Source: Oscarella lobularis | Lineage: Eukaryota; Porifera; Homoscleromorpha; Homosclerophorida; Oscarellidae | Assembly (NCBI RefSeq): GCF_947507565.1 | Contig: NC_089177.1 | Location: forward strand, 1,302,001-1,366,000 | Direction: 5' to 3' | Length of the DNA stretch: 64,000 bases | Shown: positions 47,101-59,690 of the stretch, piece after piece | Layout: every line of letters begins with the position of its first letter | Numbering within the stretch: position 1 is the stretch's first letter | Program-made: the position numbers and the translations under genes | The notes under the pieces: model-generated | Told to the model about the DNA's origin: nothing | The model's database searches: none | Seen by the model: only the letters and a program-made list of their open reading frames with translations

Positions 47101-50100
47101 AAATCTAAACAAGAGACTAAGTTCTGCAGAGGCACCACCGCATACATGGCTGAGACTTTATGAAAAATTTACCTTGGATTACACGCATGCCTCGGTACAG
47201 CAGATACTGTAATTGGATATGAAGCAACTTACTTACAATAAAACATTGTCGGCATCGGAAATTGTCAAGTTGTACTGAAACACGTTTACACTGTGATGAT
47301 CCCCTTCTGAAAATTGCAAAGGTATGTCTACAAAAACAACGTTTGATTTATTACGCACACTTTCTTGATATCTAATTCAATTAGGCGACCTCTGGTGTTG
47401 AAAATAATTGGCGCATTTTCGTTTTGTCCAATATGCTGAATAGCTACAGAAATTGCAGGCGACGTCTCTTTGTATACGTCGGTCACAATCAGCGACACAT
47501 TTCTAAAATTTGAATAAAGAAGCATCAGCGTGTGTGCAACATACACTACGTAACAGGTGTAGTGACGCACCTAATTAAGTAGTCCGAAGGATTTTGATGA
47601 ACATACGCAAGTGCTGAAAGAAAAACATTCAAATCAAGATTTTCGGTTCGAGAGAACGTGTAGACCAGAGTGCTGCAAAGAAATCGTGTTTACCGTAATA
47701 TAGACATAGGACAGCGCGGTCTATACTCATCTCCCAATGGAGCAACGTTATTAGATGGCCTGCCATTAGAAAAGAGCTCCTGTTCCGAAACCCTTCCTAA
47801 ATTTAGAGCTGCACTTCTCGCCTCGATTATCTAATGAAATGCAAACAATCGTCAGTTGTAAGAAAGAAGAAGAGCTACAACGATAATGTACGGTTTCGAT
47901 GTCCGAATGGATGTTTACAACACCCGAAAGCGTCACTTGCACAGATTCCCAGCCCTAAATTCAACCCTAATCAATTAAGATATACAAAAATGAAATTCTT
48001 TAGGATTACGTTATTTCCTAAATCTCCACTAACGAATTTGTGCGGATTGGGTATCAGCCATAGAATTGTATTTGGAGCGGAATATTGCAATGTGATATCT
48101 TGCAGAAAATTGGGTGAACCGAAGTGAAGAACTTGGACTGAACAAAACACTAATAAAAAGAAAATAAACTCTCCAGCGTTCCTCTCTTTATTTTATGCAA
48201 CGCTTACGCCTGCACCGAGGAAAGGGCAAATCCCATAATCCTCCCTCTAAGCAAGTAAGCTCTGTCTCTCCGCACGCAGTTAGATTTTTCTTGCAACCGA
48301 AAATGGATTTGATTCCTGAAGTTCTGACGCTGACGTTGCCCATAAATGATGCATCAGGCAACGGACAAATGCCTAATAAATTAAAGCAAAATTACCATTT
48401 GGAGAAATAAATGACCGTAAACTAAAGTGCTACTTTACACATAGTTGCACGACCAAGAACTTATAAACTACCAATAGCTCTGAATAGAATATTTTACGCA
48501 AATGAGTACTCACATGTTAGATTGCTTCCTGTCCAAATAGCGCTATCAGTGCACTCGCGCCACTTTTCGCCCACAAAAACACCATTTTCATAACAGAGAT
48601 GGGTAGCAGTTGTACCTCTGTAATGAATAGTGTCACTGTATTTTATAGCATAAAAACCGTGTGGCTTCTCCAACAAAGAACATCCAAGACAGTCATTGAA
48701 ATTGACGGGAGACGGTGAACTCCAGCGGCTATTTACGTGATAGAATATTTCTCCATGACTAACGTTATTATCAACGAGTTTTCCAGTGGCAAGAATGATA
48801 TGAATGCTTCCGTTTGCGACGTAGTCGATATTTTGTCGAATTATAAATATCATTTCGCCGTTTACTGTAGTAGCATTGGAATCGAGAATCGTCGTGTCGT
48901 TTGCAATTATCATCGGTTCTCCATAAAATGACGCTTTGCGTTTCTGAACTTGTAGAGATCCGTCTCTCAAACTGAAGAAGGCTGTGACGATATCAGAATT
49001 GCACATCGCCCCGTTTACGCTGAGTCCAATGCCTATCCAGAAGTCTCCAGCACTTCTTTTTATTTCTGTGGTTAGCACAGATTTGTTCGGATTGTACGAC
49101 CATCTTGCTGTCATAGTAACGGAATAGCTACCAGCCTCGCTTCCTTCCATATCGCAGCTACGCCCTAAATGCAAATAACAATAGTGAATATTTTACCACC
49201 GTCTAAAACTTTCTAAATACATGTAGTATTGGCAATAGTTTGGCTTATGTTGCACAACTCGCCATGGTATCCGTTGAAACAACTGCACACAAACCCACGT
49301 TTGTTTGAAGTGCAATCTCCATGAACACATGGATCCATGGCACAATAATTAAAGCCAATAATAACTTGTGCAATGGCTGAAGTGGCGTTTTCATCATCCG
49401 TTGCTGCGCATTCGATCACACGATTACCGGGTGTCAGAAGGCTCTGATCGTTGTGAAAGTAGTATATAGACATAACGGCGGACTTATAATTTCTGACTGA
49501 TGCCAAACCACCGATTATTAAAGAAACAGTGTCTGACTCAGTGCGGTTGATGTCAACGCTGAGGTCGTAAAGAGTTGTGAGCGTCTCGTTTACTCCGATG
49601 ATTTCGAGAACGCCATCTGTTGCATTTCGAAGAAGACAGGTAAACTGGTTTAAATTGCTGCTATCAACATCTTCTAATGTAGTCGTATTTGGAAACACCA
49701 AGAGTGGTAAGCCTTTTCGAAACGTTGCAAAAGACACCAATGATTCAGAAATAGGTAAAGCATAAGGATCAGCTTCGGGGTTGAACTGAAGAATAGGAGC
49801 ATCATTAACAGGAATGACAATAATCTACAAACAAATACGTGTTTTACACCGATACATCTGACCAAAGACAAAATCCAAACCGTTGTTTGAATGACGTTCG
49901 AAGCTAATTCGTTGTCGAAAACTTGAAGTGCAAACAACCTTATGTAAAAGACAGTTGAACAAGGTAGTAGATCATGTATCCCTTATTAAACTACTACCTG
50001 TTGTCAGACGTAAGTCTGAAAGGCTGTTCATTGCTGCTTTGAAACAGTAGACCACGGACGAAAGCTTGATATTCTTCTTTAGTTGCGTTTCCAGTCACAT

Positions 50101-53100
50101 TCTTTTATTTCAAATAAATTTACACTGAAATTGCATACGCGTGAAATCGTCTTACCCATTCTAGCTCTCCATCGCTTTCGGTCATGATGATTTCTAGGTT
50201 AGATGATTGGGTAGAAAAAATGACGCTATCGTTCCTCTCATTTTGTTGTGCGCTCCTGTGCAGCCCCAGCGCTTTTACACGAGCTCTATTAATAACGTAT
50301 AGCGTCAATAACGAGAAATAACGTGAACTGCGTCTCTTACTTTTGAATAAAACTGTCTTCATCTGATATTACAAGAGACTCAAATACTGCCACCGGATCA
50401 CCGTACTGAACATAGGTCTTGGATATTTCTGTTGCATTTCCATCAATTGTCAAAGATGGAGGGTCGTTTACATTGAAGAGATTGATTCTACATAAACGTA
50501 GCACAATTATATTGTACTGCTCTAAAATCTAAGTATTAGATTCTACCTGATGGTTGTAATTCCAATGTGTATTCCGTCAGAAAGAGAACACTGAACGTCT
50601 CGCCGAATTAGGGAGAAAACTTCTCCAAGGAAATCATATTGAATCGTATTAAAACATTGCTCATACGCTTGGCTATTATTAGAGCCAGTTATTGTCAAGG
50701 TTCCATTGACAGTATAATACTAAAGAAGTTGGGTGAAAATCAGAATTGTATTATTTAATTAGGGTACATGTCAACATTACGTTTGTCGTGAAATAAGGAC
50801 AATCAGCGCGCAGAATGTCTCTTTCCGGTAAATACGAAGAATCGTCGACTGCAGTCAAACTGCAAAATCCGTTTGGAAACTCTAGACTGATGAGCAAATA
50901 AACTAAAATTCCAAACTCTTTTAGTTGCCGTTTACGTCTCGTGATCGGCGTCAAAAATGTCAAGAGGCTTTTGAAACAGAGTTATTGGGCCTTCGCCTTC
51001 CGTAAAATTGATCGCTTGGTCTAGCCATTTTGAAAACATTACAGGAGAAAATTCGTTGTAGCGTCTTTCTTACGATTGGGAGTTAGCACTGGACTGTTGT
51101 CGTTTATTGCAGAATGCTGTACAGTAATGTGTACTTTTGATGATTTTCGGTCGTAGATGTCAACAGCAAAAACAGTCAAATTTCTTCTCAAAAAAAGAAG
51201 AAGTGAAATACAGGTGCACCGTCATCTATGTCTTGCTCACCTTTCAAGATAGTCAGTTGGACTGGTATCTTTGTAAGCAAGAGTAAAAAGAAAAGCCGAG
51301 ATGTTGAGCTTGCCGTATCGATTGAAGGTATATATTACTCGACTGCAAGAATCAATATAAAGAAGTACTCTAAATATCGTACTTTTCTTACTCAAACTGA
51401 AACGAAACCGACGAAGAATTTGCAAGTCCGCTGAGTGAAAAATCCGCTTCACTGACTCGGGATGAATTGATGGCAAGTTGTTTATCATGCACAATCTATA
51501 TCAATACGCATCAGAGCCTTAAGCTATTCTGTGTCAACTATACCTCTTCATCACTAGAGCTGGAGTTTCTTATTCCCTTCAAGCAAACGATAACACTTTT
51601 CCAACCCTAAACAGAAACGGTCAAAAAATTAGAAAAAAACAATTTTCTCCACCTCGTCTCCAAGTTTTCTTGTGTCCAATACGATTGACTGTGGAAATAG
51701 CCAGAGTACCGATCCTGCTGTCGTATACTGAAGGTCAATTGGCATATCACTATCCACAGTAATGTTTTGCACGTTGCAAAACACTAATCGTAAGTAAAAA
51801 GGAAATGCAATCAAACCTAATAATGAACTATCTCAGGATCTTACGTTTGCAGTCTGGATATGGATAATCCCATTCGCCATCGGCTTGACAGATCAGCCGA
51901 TTTTTCCCACAAACCGCAAGCCCATCCTCACAACGAAAGGTAACGTTGCTACCCAAAATTAGGTCAGACCCTTGGACAAACGCAATGTTTGCAAAACCGT
52001 TTGCCGGCACCACAGGATCTTCGCACGGTTCTGGACAAAAAGAACATAATTATAATTCGTCGACGCTGCAGACACCGACTAGTCACTTACTAAGGCATTG
52101 AGGCTCAGCTCCTGTCCAAATTCCACCCACGCATTGCCTCGATTGATTGCCTAACAACAAGTGAGTACCGTTGCAAGAGTACGTGGCAATCACTCCGTCG
52201 GATAGAAAATTGTCACTGTATTCAATCGGATGAGAATTGACTATACTTTCCAAATCCGAGCATCCGAGGCAACGCGTCTGGAAGTCGATTATCGTTGGCG
52301 ACGAGAACTGGTAACTGAAGTGAAAGTCTGAGCTGCTTGCATTGTGTAGGCCACTAGAGAAGACGAAGAATGCGTCTTCAACGAGAAAATTCTCAACGTC
52401 CTGCAAGTTCGAACTGCTGAGGTTGCGTGTTATCACCACGTGCATTGTGCCGTTAGTAATCCACCCTTCTGCCTTGAAAACTTTCGAATGATTCAAATAA
52501 ACTGTCGATGTCCTATCGATTGACGAGACTTCGTCTCGTACGTGAAGAGACCCATCAGACAGATCAAAGTAGACGATTGACCAGTCAACCAACGCTCTGT
52601 CTGACGTATTGGCACTTAAACCAAAGCCTATCCAATGAGATTCGTTTCCAATGATCGGTCGTTTGACTTCGACTGTCAACGATTGTTCTGCAAAGTTGTA
52701 TAGCCAACGAGATTCAAGGCAGGAGGATGGTACACTTGGCTTGTTGCATCCGTACATGCTGCAGTCATTCCCTACAAAAATAATTAGAGACTTCATAAAG
52801 AAATTGATTAAACAATTTTTATTACATTTCAAAGAAGGCTTCTCAATTTCGCACAAATCGCCTTCGAATTCATCTGAGCAATTGCAGTAGAATCCATTTC
52901 CATCCAAGATGCATGTACCATTGTTGATACAAGGATTAGACACGCAGTAGTTGAGATCGATTTCGCAAAGAGAGCCGTTGAAACCGAAATTGCATAGACA
53001 CTCGAATTCACCGGAGCCCGGCTGACTGCCTTCTTTCAAGACACATCGGCCGTTGGAGGTACAGGGACAGTCGACGAGACGAATTTCGGGAGAGTATGAC

Positions 53101-56100
53101 GAGCTCGTTCCGTTGCATTCGTCGACGGCAATAAAGGAAACGTTGTAAGTTTCATTGCGGCTTGCATTGTGCGGTATAAACCACGTCCAAAGTCCATCAC
53201 TGGAAAAGTCGAAAGCGTTTCCGCCGAAATCGACAACTTCGAACTGCACGGAACGATTCTCGGGATCGTTCGCCGACAAGTTGAACTGAAATTCGTATCC
53301 CCGTAGCAATGACAACGTGCCAGGTGACGTGATCGTCGGATTTTCGTTATCTATAAAAGAATTATTATAAGCATCGATTGCAGGCCAACGTGCCGACGGC
53401 CTCGCGCTTAGAGGTCGTTCGCTGCGGCTTTGTGCAGCACAATCGTATTGGAATCGTGGCCAAGCAGAAATTTTCGTAATACTGTATACCAAAATTTCCA
53501 TCGTTTAACCAAGCCCGCTAATTTACTCAAGGATCGTCATCGCGTCCGGCTACGACGCTAGACGCTACGCGGAACAGCGCTATTCCAAACCTATTCTTTC
53601 GCTGAAACCCGTTTCATTAACTTGAGGCAAGCACTGCTGACACCAATCAAGTGGATTCGCTTCCCTGTCTGCGAAGCAGTGGCCTCGAATCAAACACGTA
53701 TTATTCTGCGAGATATTATACGTAAGCGAATATTTCTTCCAACTTTTGAAGTCACCTTTCTGACGCAACTCCCCGCTTCTGGACAGTCGTAGCACACGGA
53801 ATCAAAAGACGAATACGCCAGTGCGTCGCTGAACACTCTGCCGTCAACCGTAACGCGGACTGAAAGGTGATCCACCGGCTCCGTTTCAACTTCAACGGAT
53901 TCTTCTGGCTGCACCCTGGAAGGCGGCAATGCGCAAGTCACTTCGTAAATACTTTGAAATTGCGAGAGGACTTGAAATTCTTCCCCTGTTTCCTGATTTC
54001 GAAGGCAGATTACACACACACAAAAACGATCTTTTCGGCATAGGCGTACCTGTCGTTCTACTATGCAAGACAAATTTTCGTTGTTCAAGAAGCCCTCCCC
54101 TACTACAAAAGCCGTACGACATGGTTTCAATCTTCGATCGCACACGCCGTCGTTTGTGAACGTAATGAGAATGGGCGCGGCGTTCGAGTCAATGGAACAG
54201 TCTGGACCGGTGAAGTTGGCTTGACAAATGCACGTCGAATTGACGCATTGGCCGCGATTGCTGCAATCACGTGGACACACAGACGACGCGATTATAGACG
54301 GCAGAGACGGCTGGACAAGAAATAGTTGACTTGCGTCCACTGACGTGTCATTTGTAATCGTTATGTTGGGTTTCCAGTAGTCCACGTCGTCGGCCAAACT
54401 TTCCTCGCACTGCTGCAGTACCGACTCCAAATACGCACTTGCAGTAGACAAGTCATCGGACAACTAGAAGCGAAGATTTTTACTGCGACCTGAATAGAAG
54501 CAAAAAATTGCTGCACAACTAACTTTGATGTCTTCTACGCAGGATTCAATGGTATCGTTGGAAATTGCATTGATAACGCCGTCTTCTATGCACGCTTTTG
54601 CAACGGGTGACGCTGTCAAAACACGGTTACATTCGTCTACAGCCGCGCTTTTAGTGATGTTGCTCGGCGTTGGAAATTGAAATACAGGTGGCGAAGCCGT
54701 TGGATCAAACACAAACTCGTAGTCGTCGTCGACGTCGTCTTCGTCGGTCGGTACGTCGTCTGGTCCGGCAACGGCACGCTTGCTTCGCAGATCTTGGCCA
54801 ACTTCGGTCCATTGGTTGCCAGCAAAAGCTTTTGGTTGGATGAGAAGGGACTGCTGGAAGAGTGGACAAGTGAAAGAATCTGTCGTGAGTGTTCCGTCCG
54901 GTTTTGTGCACAAGCAAAACTTCCCAGTCGTAGGATTGTTCACTGCGTCCGTGTTTTCGGTGTCAGTTATCGTTTGAACAACATCAGAGCTAAACAAGTT
55001 TTCATCTTTTGGTACCCTGTGCGCAAGAAATAAAAATTATAAACTACGCAAGTTGAATGCGAACCTCCACGTGTCAACGAAAGCATTTTTTGCAATCGAT
55101 CCTGGATCTTTTGTATACGTCACGCCATCACTCCCTATCATATCGTCGCTCTTGTCTCCGTTATTGTTTCCGCAAAATCCGTCTGTTTTCTCGTCGTCGT
55201 CTTCTGCCACGCGAACGAAGACACTCATTCCCCAATAGCTGGCGTCAACTTTCACCGCAGCACCCGATGGAAGTTGAATCTGACAAAATAATAAGTTTGT
55301 TAGAAAGAGCAAAGGTATCGGCAGTGTGATAACTAAACCATTTTTTTCACCTGAATCGCGGCTCGTGGACACACGCAGCGGTCTACTACTAGCCCCGGAC
55401 CCACGAACTTTGTTAGCTGGGAGAGGCCTCGGTCCGTGACTAGCTATGTATAATGTATTTTCACCTTAAACTGTGTTCCTGAAGGATTTTTGTAGACCCC
55501 AAAGCCTGTTTGTAATGGACCAGCGCTGTGTTTTCGAATTCTTGGAGGTATGTTGTAAATTTTTGTCTCAGGGTCTCGTTGTTGCCAAAAGCATTGATCA
55601 ATTGATACGATGTCGTTGCCCTCTCGTACAGCCACACCACAGTGACAGCTCACACTGGTGTATGATTGACGACAGGTCCAAATTCTTGACTGAATCTGCG
55701 AAAAAAATGAATTACTGCCGAGAACGAAAAACACTGCATGTAAGAAAAAGTCGATCGCAATGCCGAGTTCTAAACAACAAATAAGCAACTTTAAGCGTTA
55801 ATTAATGCAAAATTGCAAGAAGCAAATTATTCTTTCTTAATAAAGTAGCTTCTGAAGCCAACTCTTTTGGAGTCATACCTCTAAGACTCCCATTGTTCGT
55901 TCTGGACTTTTGTTTCTCACAAGCCAAAAATCTCCAACGCCGTAATAATGATAATAACTTAAACAAATGGTTTTGCAAATTACATGTATGAGGCGGAGTT
56001 GCTCTCTTACTCTCCGTCAAACGTGGTAAAATGAGGATCTCCCGTTCCGTGGCAATATGCAGACCTTACATTGCGTGAGGTAACCTATAAAAGCAAAGAC

Positions 56101-57884
56101 AGAGATTAGAGATTGCTAGAACAACGCTTAAGCATTAAAGTTGTAGCGCGAATAATTATAAGAACGTCAGTTAATGATTGGTACAGGTATGTGCAATTCT
56201 TCTAAACCCGTTGCTTATATGCGTCTCCCGTGCGTTTTGTAAAGATAATCTGATCGATATGTACATTGTTAGAATCGTACTCTGATAGATTTTTTCCTTA
56301 GCTGAAGCCATTCGAATGGTGTCTTCTTTGCAAAAAGATCCGGAAGAACGAAGCTTTTGTCCACTTCGATGAATTGATCTTGTTGACCGTCTTCAACTTG
56401 ATCTCGGACGCCAGCAATTTCAAAAGTTTGAGGAGTATTCCAATTATCTTTCTCGAAACGAATTCCACAGACAGATGAAAGAACTTCGTCTTGGGCCAAA
56501 AATTGCCGGTTCCCTATGGCGATGTCTAAATGACAAGTAGTGGAGCCTTCACAAACCACTGGCACAGTCGGCTTGACAACAATTTTATATTTGTCAACCG
56601 GATCATTTTCGCTAATTATTAATGTCAGAGGGTCTACCTAAATGAAATGATTCAACATTCATTGGAGCTATTATTCAATTAGCACTAGTGCTTCTTACTG
56701 ATAATCCAGCAAAAAATGCAGAGCTTCTTAGCTCAAGAGAGAAAGTAGTTTGATCTTTGAATCTAGCTTTAACAATGCAGACAAGCTGCAAGATCAATTT
56801 GAAAGTATTAATTGAAATCAAGAAATTTGAACGTACGTGAAAACCAATTTGAACAGAATTCAGAGGGGCATTCGGTGCTATTGCAAATATATCACGCAAT
56901 GAAACCGCAGCTAGCGTTGCGTCTTCAATGACAGACGTCGTCGCTTCGACGCCGTCTTTCTCCCATGCAATGAAATAATGAACATTTTCATTGGGACCAA
57001 AGATCTGACATTGAAATACGACTTCGTCGTGATTTGTCGCTACTTCTCTAGACGCGGGCGTAAGAAGAGGCTTCTGCTGTAATACTGGATAAGCATCTAT
57101 ATGCAGTAGCCATTGTCTTTACTAGAACGCTTTCCTATGTTGCGTCAGCATACCAACACACTGCCCTTCTCGAACGACCTGATTCGTAGCACAGCTTGGT
57201 GCACCTTACAAAATAAATTAAAGAGGAACGATAAAATAATTTCAAGTGCATTCAAACGGCTATACTTGAGCAATAAGCGATGGAGCAGGCTGCCGGGACA
57301 GTTAGATAGTAGATGGTCTCTTCGCCGCACAACCGAGCGCAAACGTCTTGAGAAAAGAAGCAACAATCAATAAAGTTGATGCATCCTTTGAGTTTCTTCG
57401 TTTCTCCGGCAACCGTTGGCGGATCGTCTGTAACACTTATAGGAGCAGTGGTGCCGCAGCGACCGACGTCGACGCACTGATCGACATCGCCAACAGGTTT
57501 TCGCACAGGAATTGGAAATGTATTGCCGTCATCGTCGATGAAGCGATACCACCCCTCCGTAAGGTCCGTATCGCAGATTTCCTCCCCAGAGACCACTACC
57601 GTGTCTACTCCTCTATTCAGGACTTTCGGAATCTTCATCACACCATCTAGTGATTCTACTGTAAGACGAAAAAGACAAAGGAATGAAATAAGGGTGTCGC
57701 GTACCTAAATACTATAGTAGAAAATAAAAGAATTCCAAAATTGAACCAAAGTATAATGTTGAAGACAATAAACAGAGATGAATAGCTAAGTCGTGCCAAT
57801 TAGATTAGGCTAATTCTAGTAAACTTACATGTCGGGCAAGGATTGTCAGTTGGACAGTCAAATGAAGATGTTGTTCCAAAGCAA
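44170..57884 (-). CDS. Gene 2B: VWDE-like / DOMON / CCP / cadherin-like paralog of gene 2A
   Basis: Module order is the same as in gene 2A: D8C (57630-57252), a TCHLDIAI module (56640-56270), vWD (56060-55065, [14 protein letters not shown]), an acidic linker with RSKR (about 54765), EGF ([23 protein letters not shown]), two EGFs (53090-52837), DOMON-CCP (52770-52090), CCP (52033-51850), EGF and DOMON-CCP (49350-48510), and cadherin-like repeats down to 44650. The first recognisable exon is at about 57884-57829; a signal-peptide exon like that of copy A was not found. Near the end, a one-base deletion at about 44321 produces a stop at 44307 instead of 44170. Protein identity to 2A is nearly complete in the C-terminal third and much lower in the N-terminal modules. 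It may be functional with a shortened tail, or an early pseudogene. Confidence 0.75.
48510..49350 (-). other. EGF and DOMON-like plus CCP module 2 of gene 2B
   Basis: An EGF ([25 protein letters not shown]) is followed, after a short intron, by [24 protein letters not shown] and a CCP ending [10 protein letters not shown]. Only a handful of residues differ from 23600-24450. Confidence 0.7.
52090..52770 (-). other. DOMON-like plus CCP module 1 of gene 2B
   Basis: [46 protein letters not shown], then a CCP ending [10 protein letters not shown]. It is closely similar to 27168-27856, with conservative substitutions. Confidence 0.65.
55065..56060 (-). other. von Willebrand factor type D domain of gene 2B
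   Basis: [15 protein letters not shown], then [23 protein letters not shown] and [14 protein letters not shown], split over several exons. It matches 30110-30958 in intron positions. Confidence 0.87.
57252..57630 (-). other. D8C domain of gene 2B
   Basis: [51 protein letters not shown]: the same cysteine plan as the copy A exon at 32039-32428, with scattered substitutions and a shorter loop after WYRFID. Confidence 0.8.
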
Positions 57885-59690
57885 ACTGCAAAACAAAGAT
57901 TACGGACTTTAAACTGATTACTACAAGAGCTATGCAAATTAATTAATTAATTAATTAATAAACAAACTCCCTAATGTGCAAACTCCCTAATGTGCTGGGT
58001 GCTAGCCCCAGACCCTACGCCGAAGGTGGCTCGGATGGAAACCCTCGCCCCAAAAGGCTAGCTGGGTGTCTAAGTTACCTAACAAAACGGGCTTGGGTCC
58101 GAACATCACACATCCGAATCCTCGTCCTATTTTATATAATAGTTTTCGCGTCACATGATCTAAAGTAGGTGTGCCATTGGGGCGTGCCAAGCATGTGCAC
58201 TAAAGTAATCATCACTACATTCCGCTCTCCCCTGCTGATTTTACAAGCTGGAAAGGTTCTTTGAGCCCTTTTAGACGCCAGTTGAACATTTCGCGCCTAA
58301 CACCCCCGAATCCCAATAAATTACGCCCCCCACACATGCAGTGCAAGACAACCGGTTCTGCCATTATAATGGGTTCGTATTGCGAGTAAAACAGGGGACA
58401 GCTTGTCAGGGCTTGCAAATCGCTAGCGGAATGGGCGTTATTCGCTAGCGTGCGAAAAGGTAGAGTAATAGAATTTGCATCGTTCACTCAAGGATCACTC
58501 GGTCTCTGGCTGTCAACTCCCTAACTTGCCGATAAGGCGATAACATACCTCTAGTCGACGTCAGCATGCAACACGGTCAGCGAACCGACTTTCTACGTAC
58601 ATCATTGCCCCGGCGGTGTTTGCTTGGGGCTGGATCGAGCATGCGCATTTGATTCAGCAGATTTGCCACGCCGCCACTCGCCACCGTCTCGCCACCGGCC
58701 TTTGCCGCCACAACAGTACACTGTTGTGGTACCACTAGCGTGCTTTTACACACTACGGATTCCCTCACTACGAGGGACGCGCGTGACTGCATGCTAGAGA
58801 AACAGACGGACTCCCGCGCCGTTTCCCCCCTCGCTCCTATCGTCCGTTCTTATCGTGCGCGCAAGAGACTCTAAGAGGGTGGTTCAAATTAGGAGATCAT
58901 GCAGCTATAATTACTTTCAATGGTCGAGGCAATGATTTAGTCTGCTCTCCCCGTCTTGCTGTCTAGCTCATACAGGATAACCTAATAGCATTTATTGTCG
59001 TCCAATACAGCATGCATGGTCCGCAGTAAGCGCAATAAAAATGAAATTTCTGTAGGAGTTTGGCAAACGAATAAAACCAATAAAGTTTGAAGGAGAGATT
59101 TTTGGGCATATCGTGGAGCAGTTGTCAGTTACAGCTACTGTTCTACTTACGGAAGATGCAAAGAATGCTGATACAGTGACTCCGACTCCCAGTCATGGCA
59201 TGCGCATGGACAGCTGGGTTGGCCTTTTACGGAACGGTACGAGACCCGCGGCAAGTTTGGAAAGACGTTGAACAGACCAAGGCTAGATTTAGAGTGAGGC
59301 AGCCCAAACACAGTTGTCTCTATAATTTCGTCTCGTCCGCCCCCTTTCGGACTAAAGGCTATTGACTCAATGCGGCGGTGGATTAGCTGCGGTCCGCGGA
59401 GGCGGAGAATGCAAACAGTGTTACCAGAGGCAATCAAGTAAGAGAAGTAATTAATTAATTAACTTAAGCGTTTCATTTTGAAGACATACAGGAAAATCGA
59501 TCGAGCCATTAGTTATAAGTGCAGCAGAAGCCATGCTAGCGTATTTTGTGTGTTTGTGTGCACTAATCGAGTATAAGATTTTCGAGTGCAGAGAAGATAC
59601 TCTAAAAAGTAATTTGTACGTGCACAGAGTCAGGCTTTTTGCTAATCGTACATAGATCTAAACTTAGACAGAAGAAAGTGCCACTAATAA
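57885..59690. other. Spacer between gene 1B and gene 2B
   Basis: About 1.8 kb. The part 57950-58490 matches the first intron of gene 2A; the rest (58490-59690) is unique to copy B and has no supported gene. A perfect 10-bp-arm palindrome (CCACAACAGT/ACTGTTGTGG) lies at 58708-58729 and a TTAATTAA stretch at about 59450. An open frame at 59147-59437 ends exactly at a GTAAGT donor but has no signal peptide or domain, so I do not call it a gene 2B exon. Confidence 0.55.

Noticed and set aside
59147..59437. Open frame ending at a GTAAGT as the missing first exon of gene 2B
   Set aside because: It lacks a hydrophobic leader and any similarity to the gene 2A first exon, and a single good donor is expected by chance in 1.8 kb.
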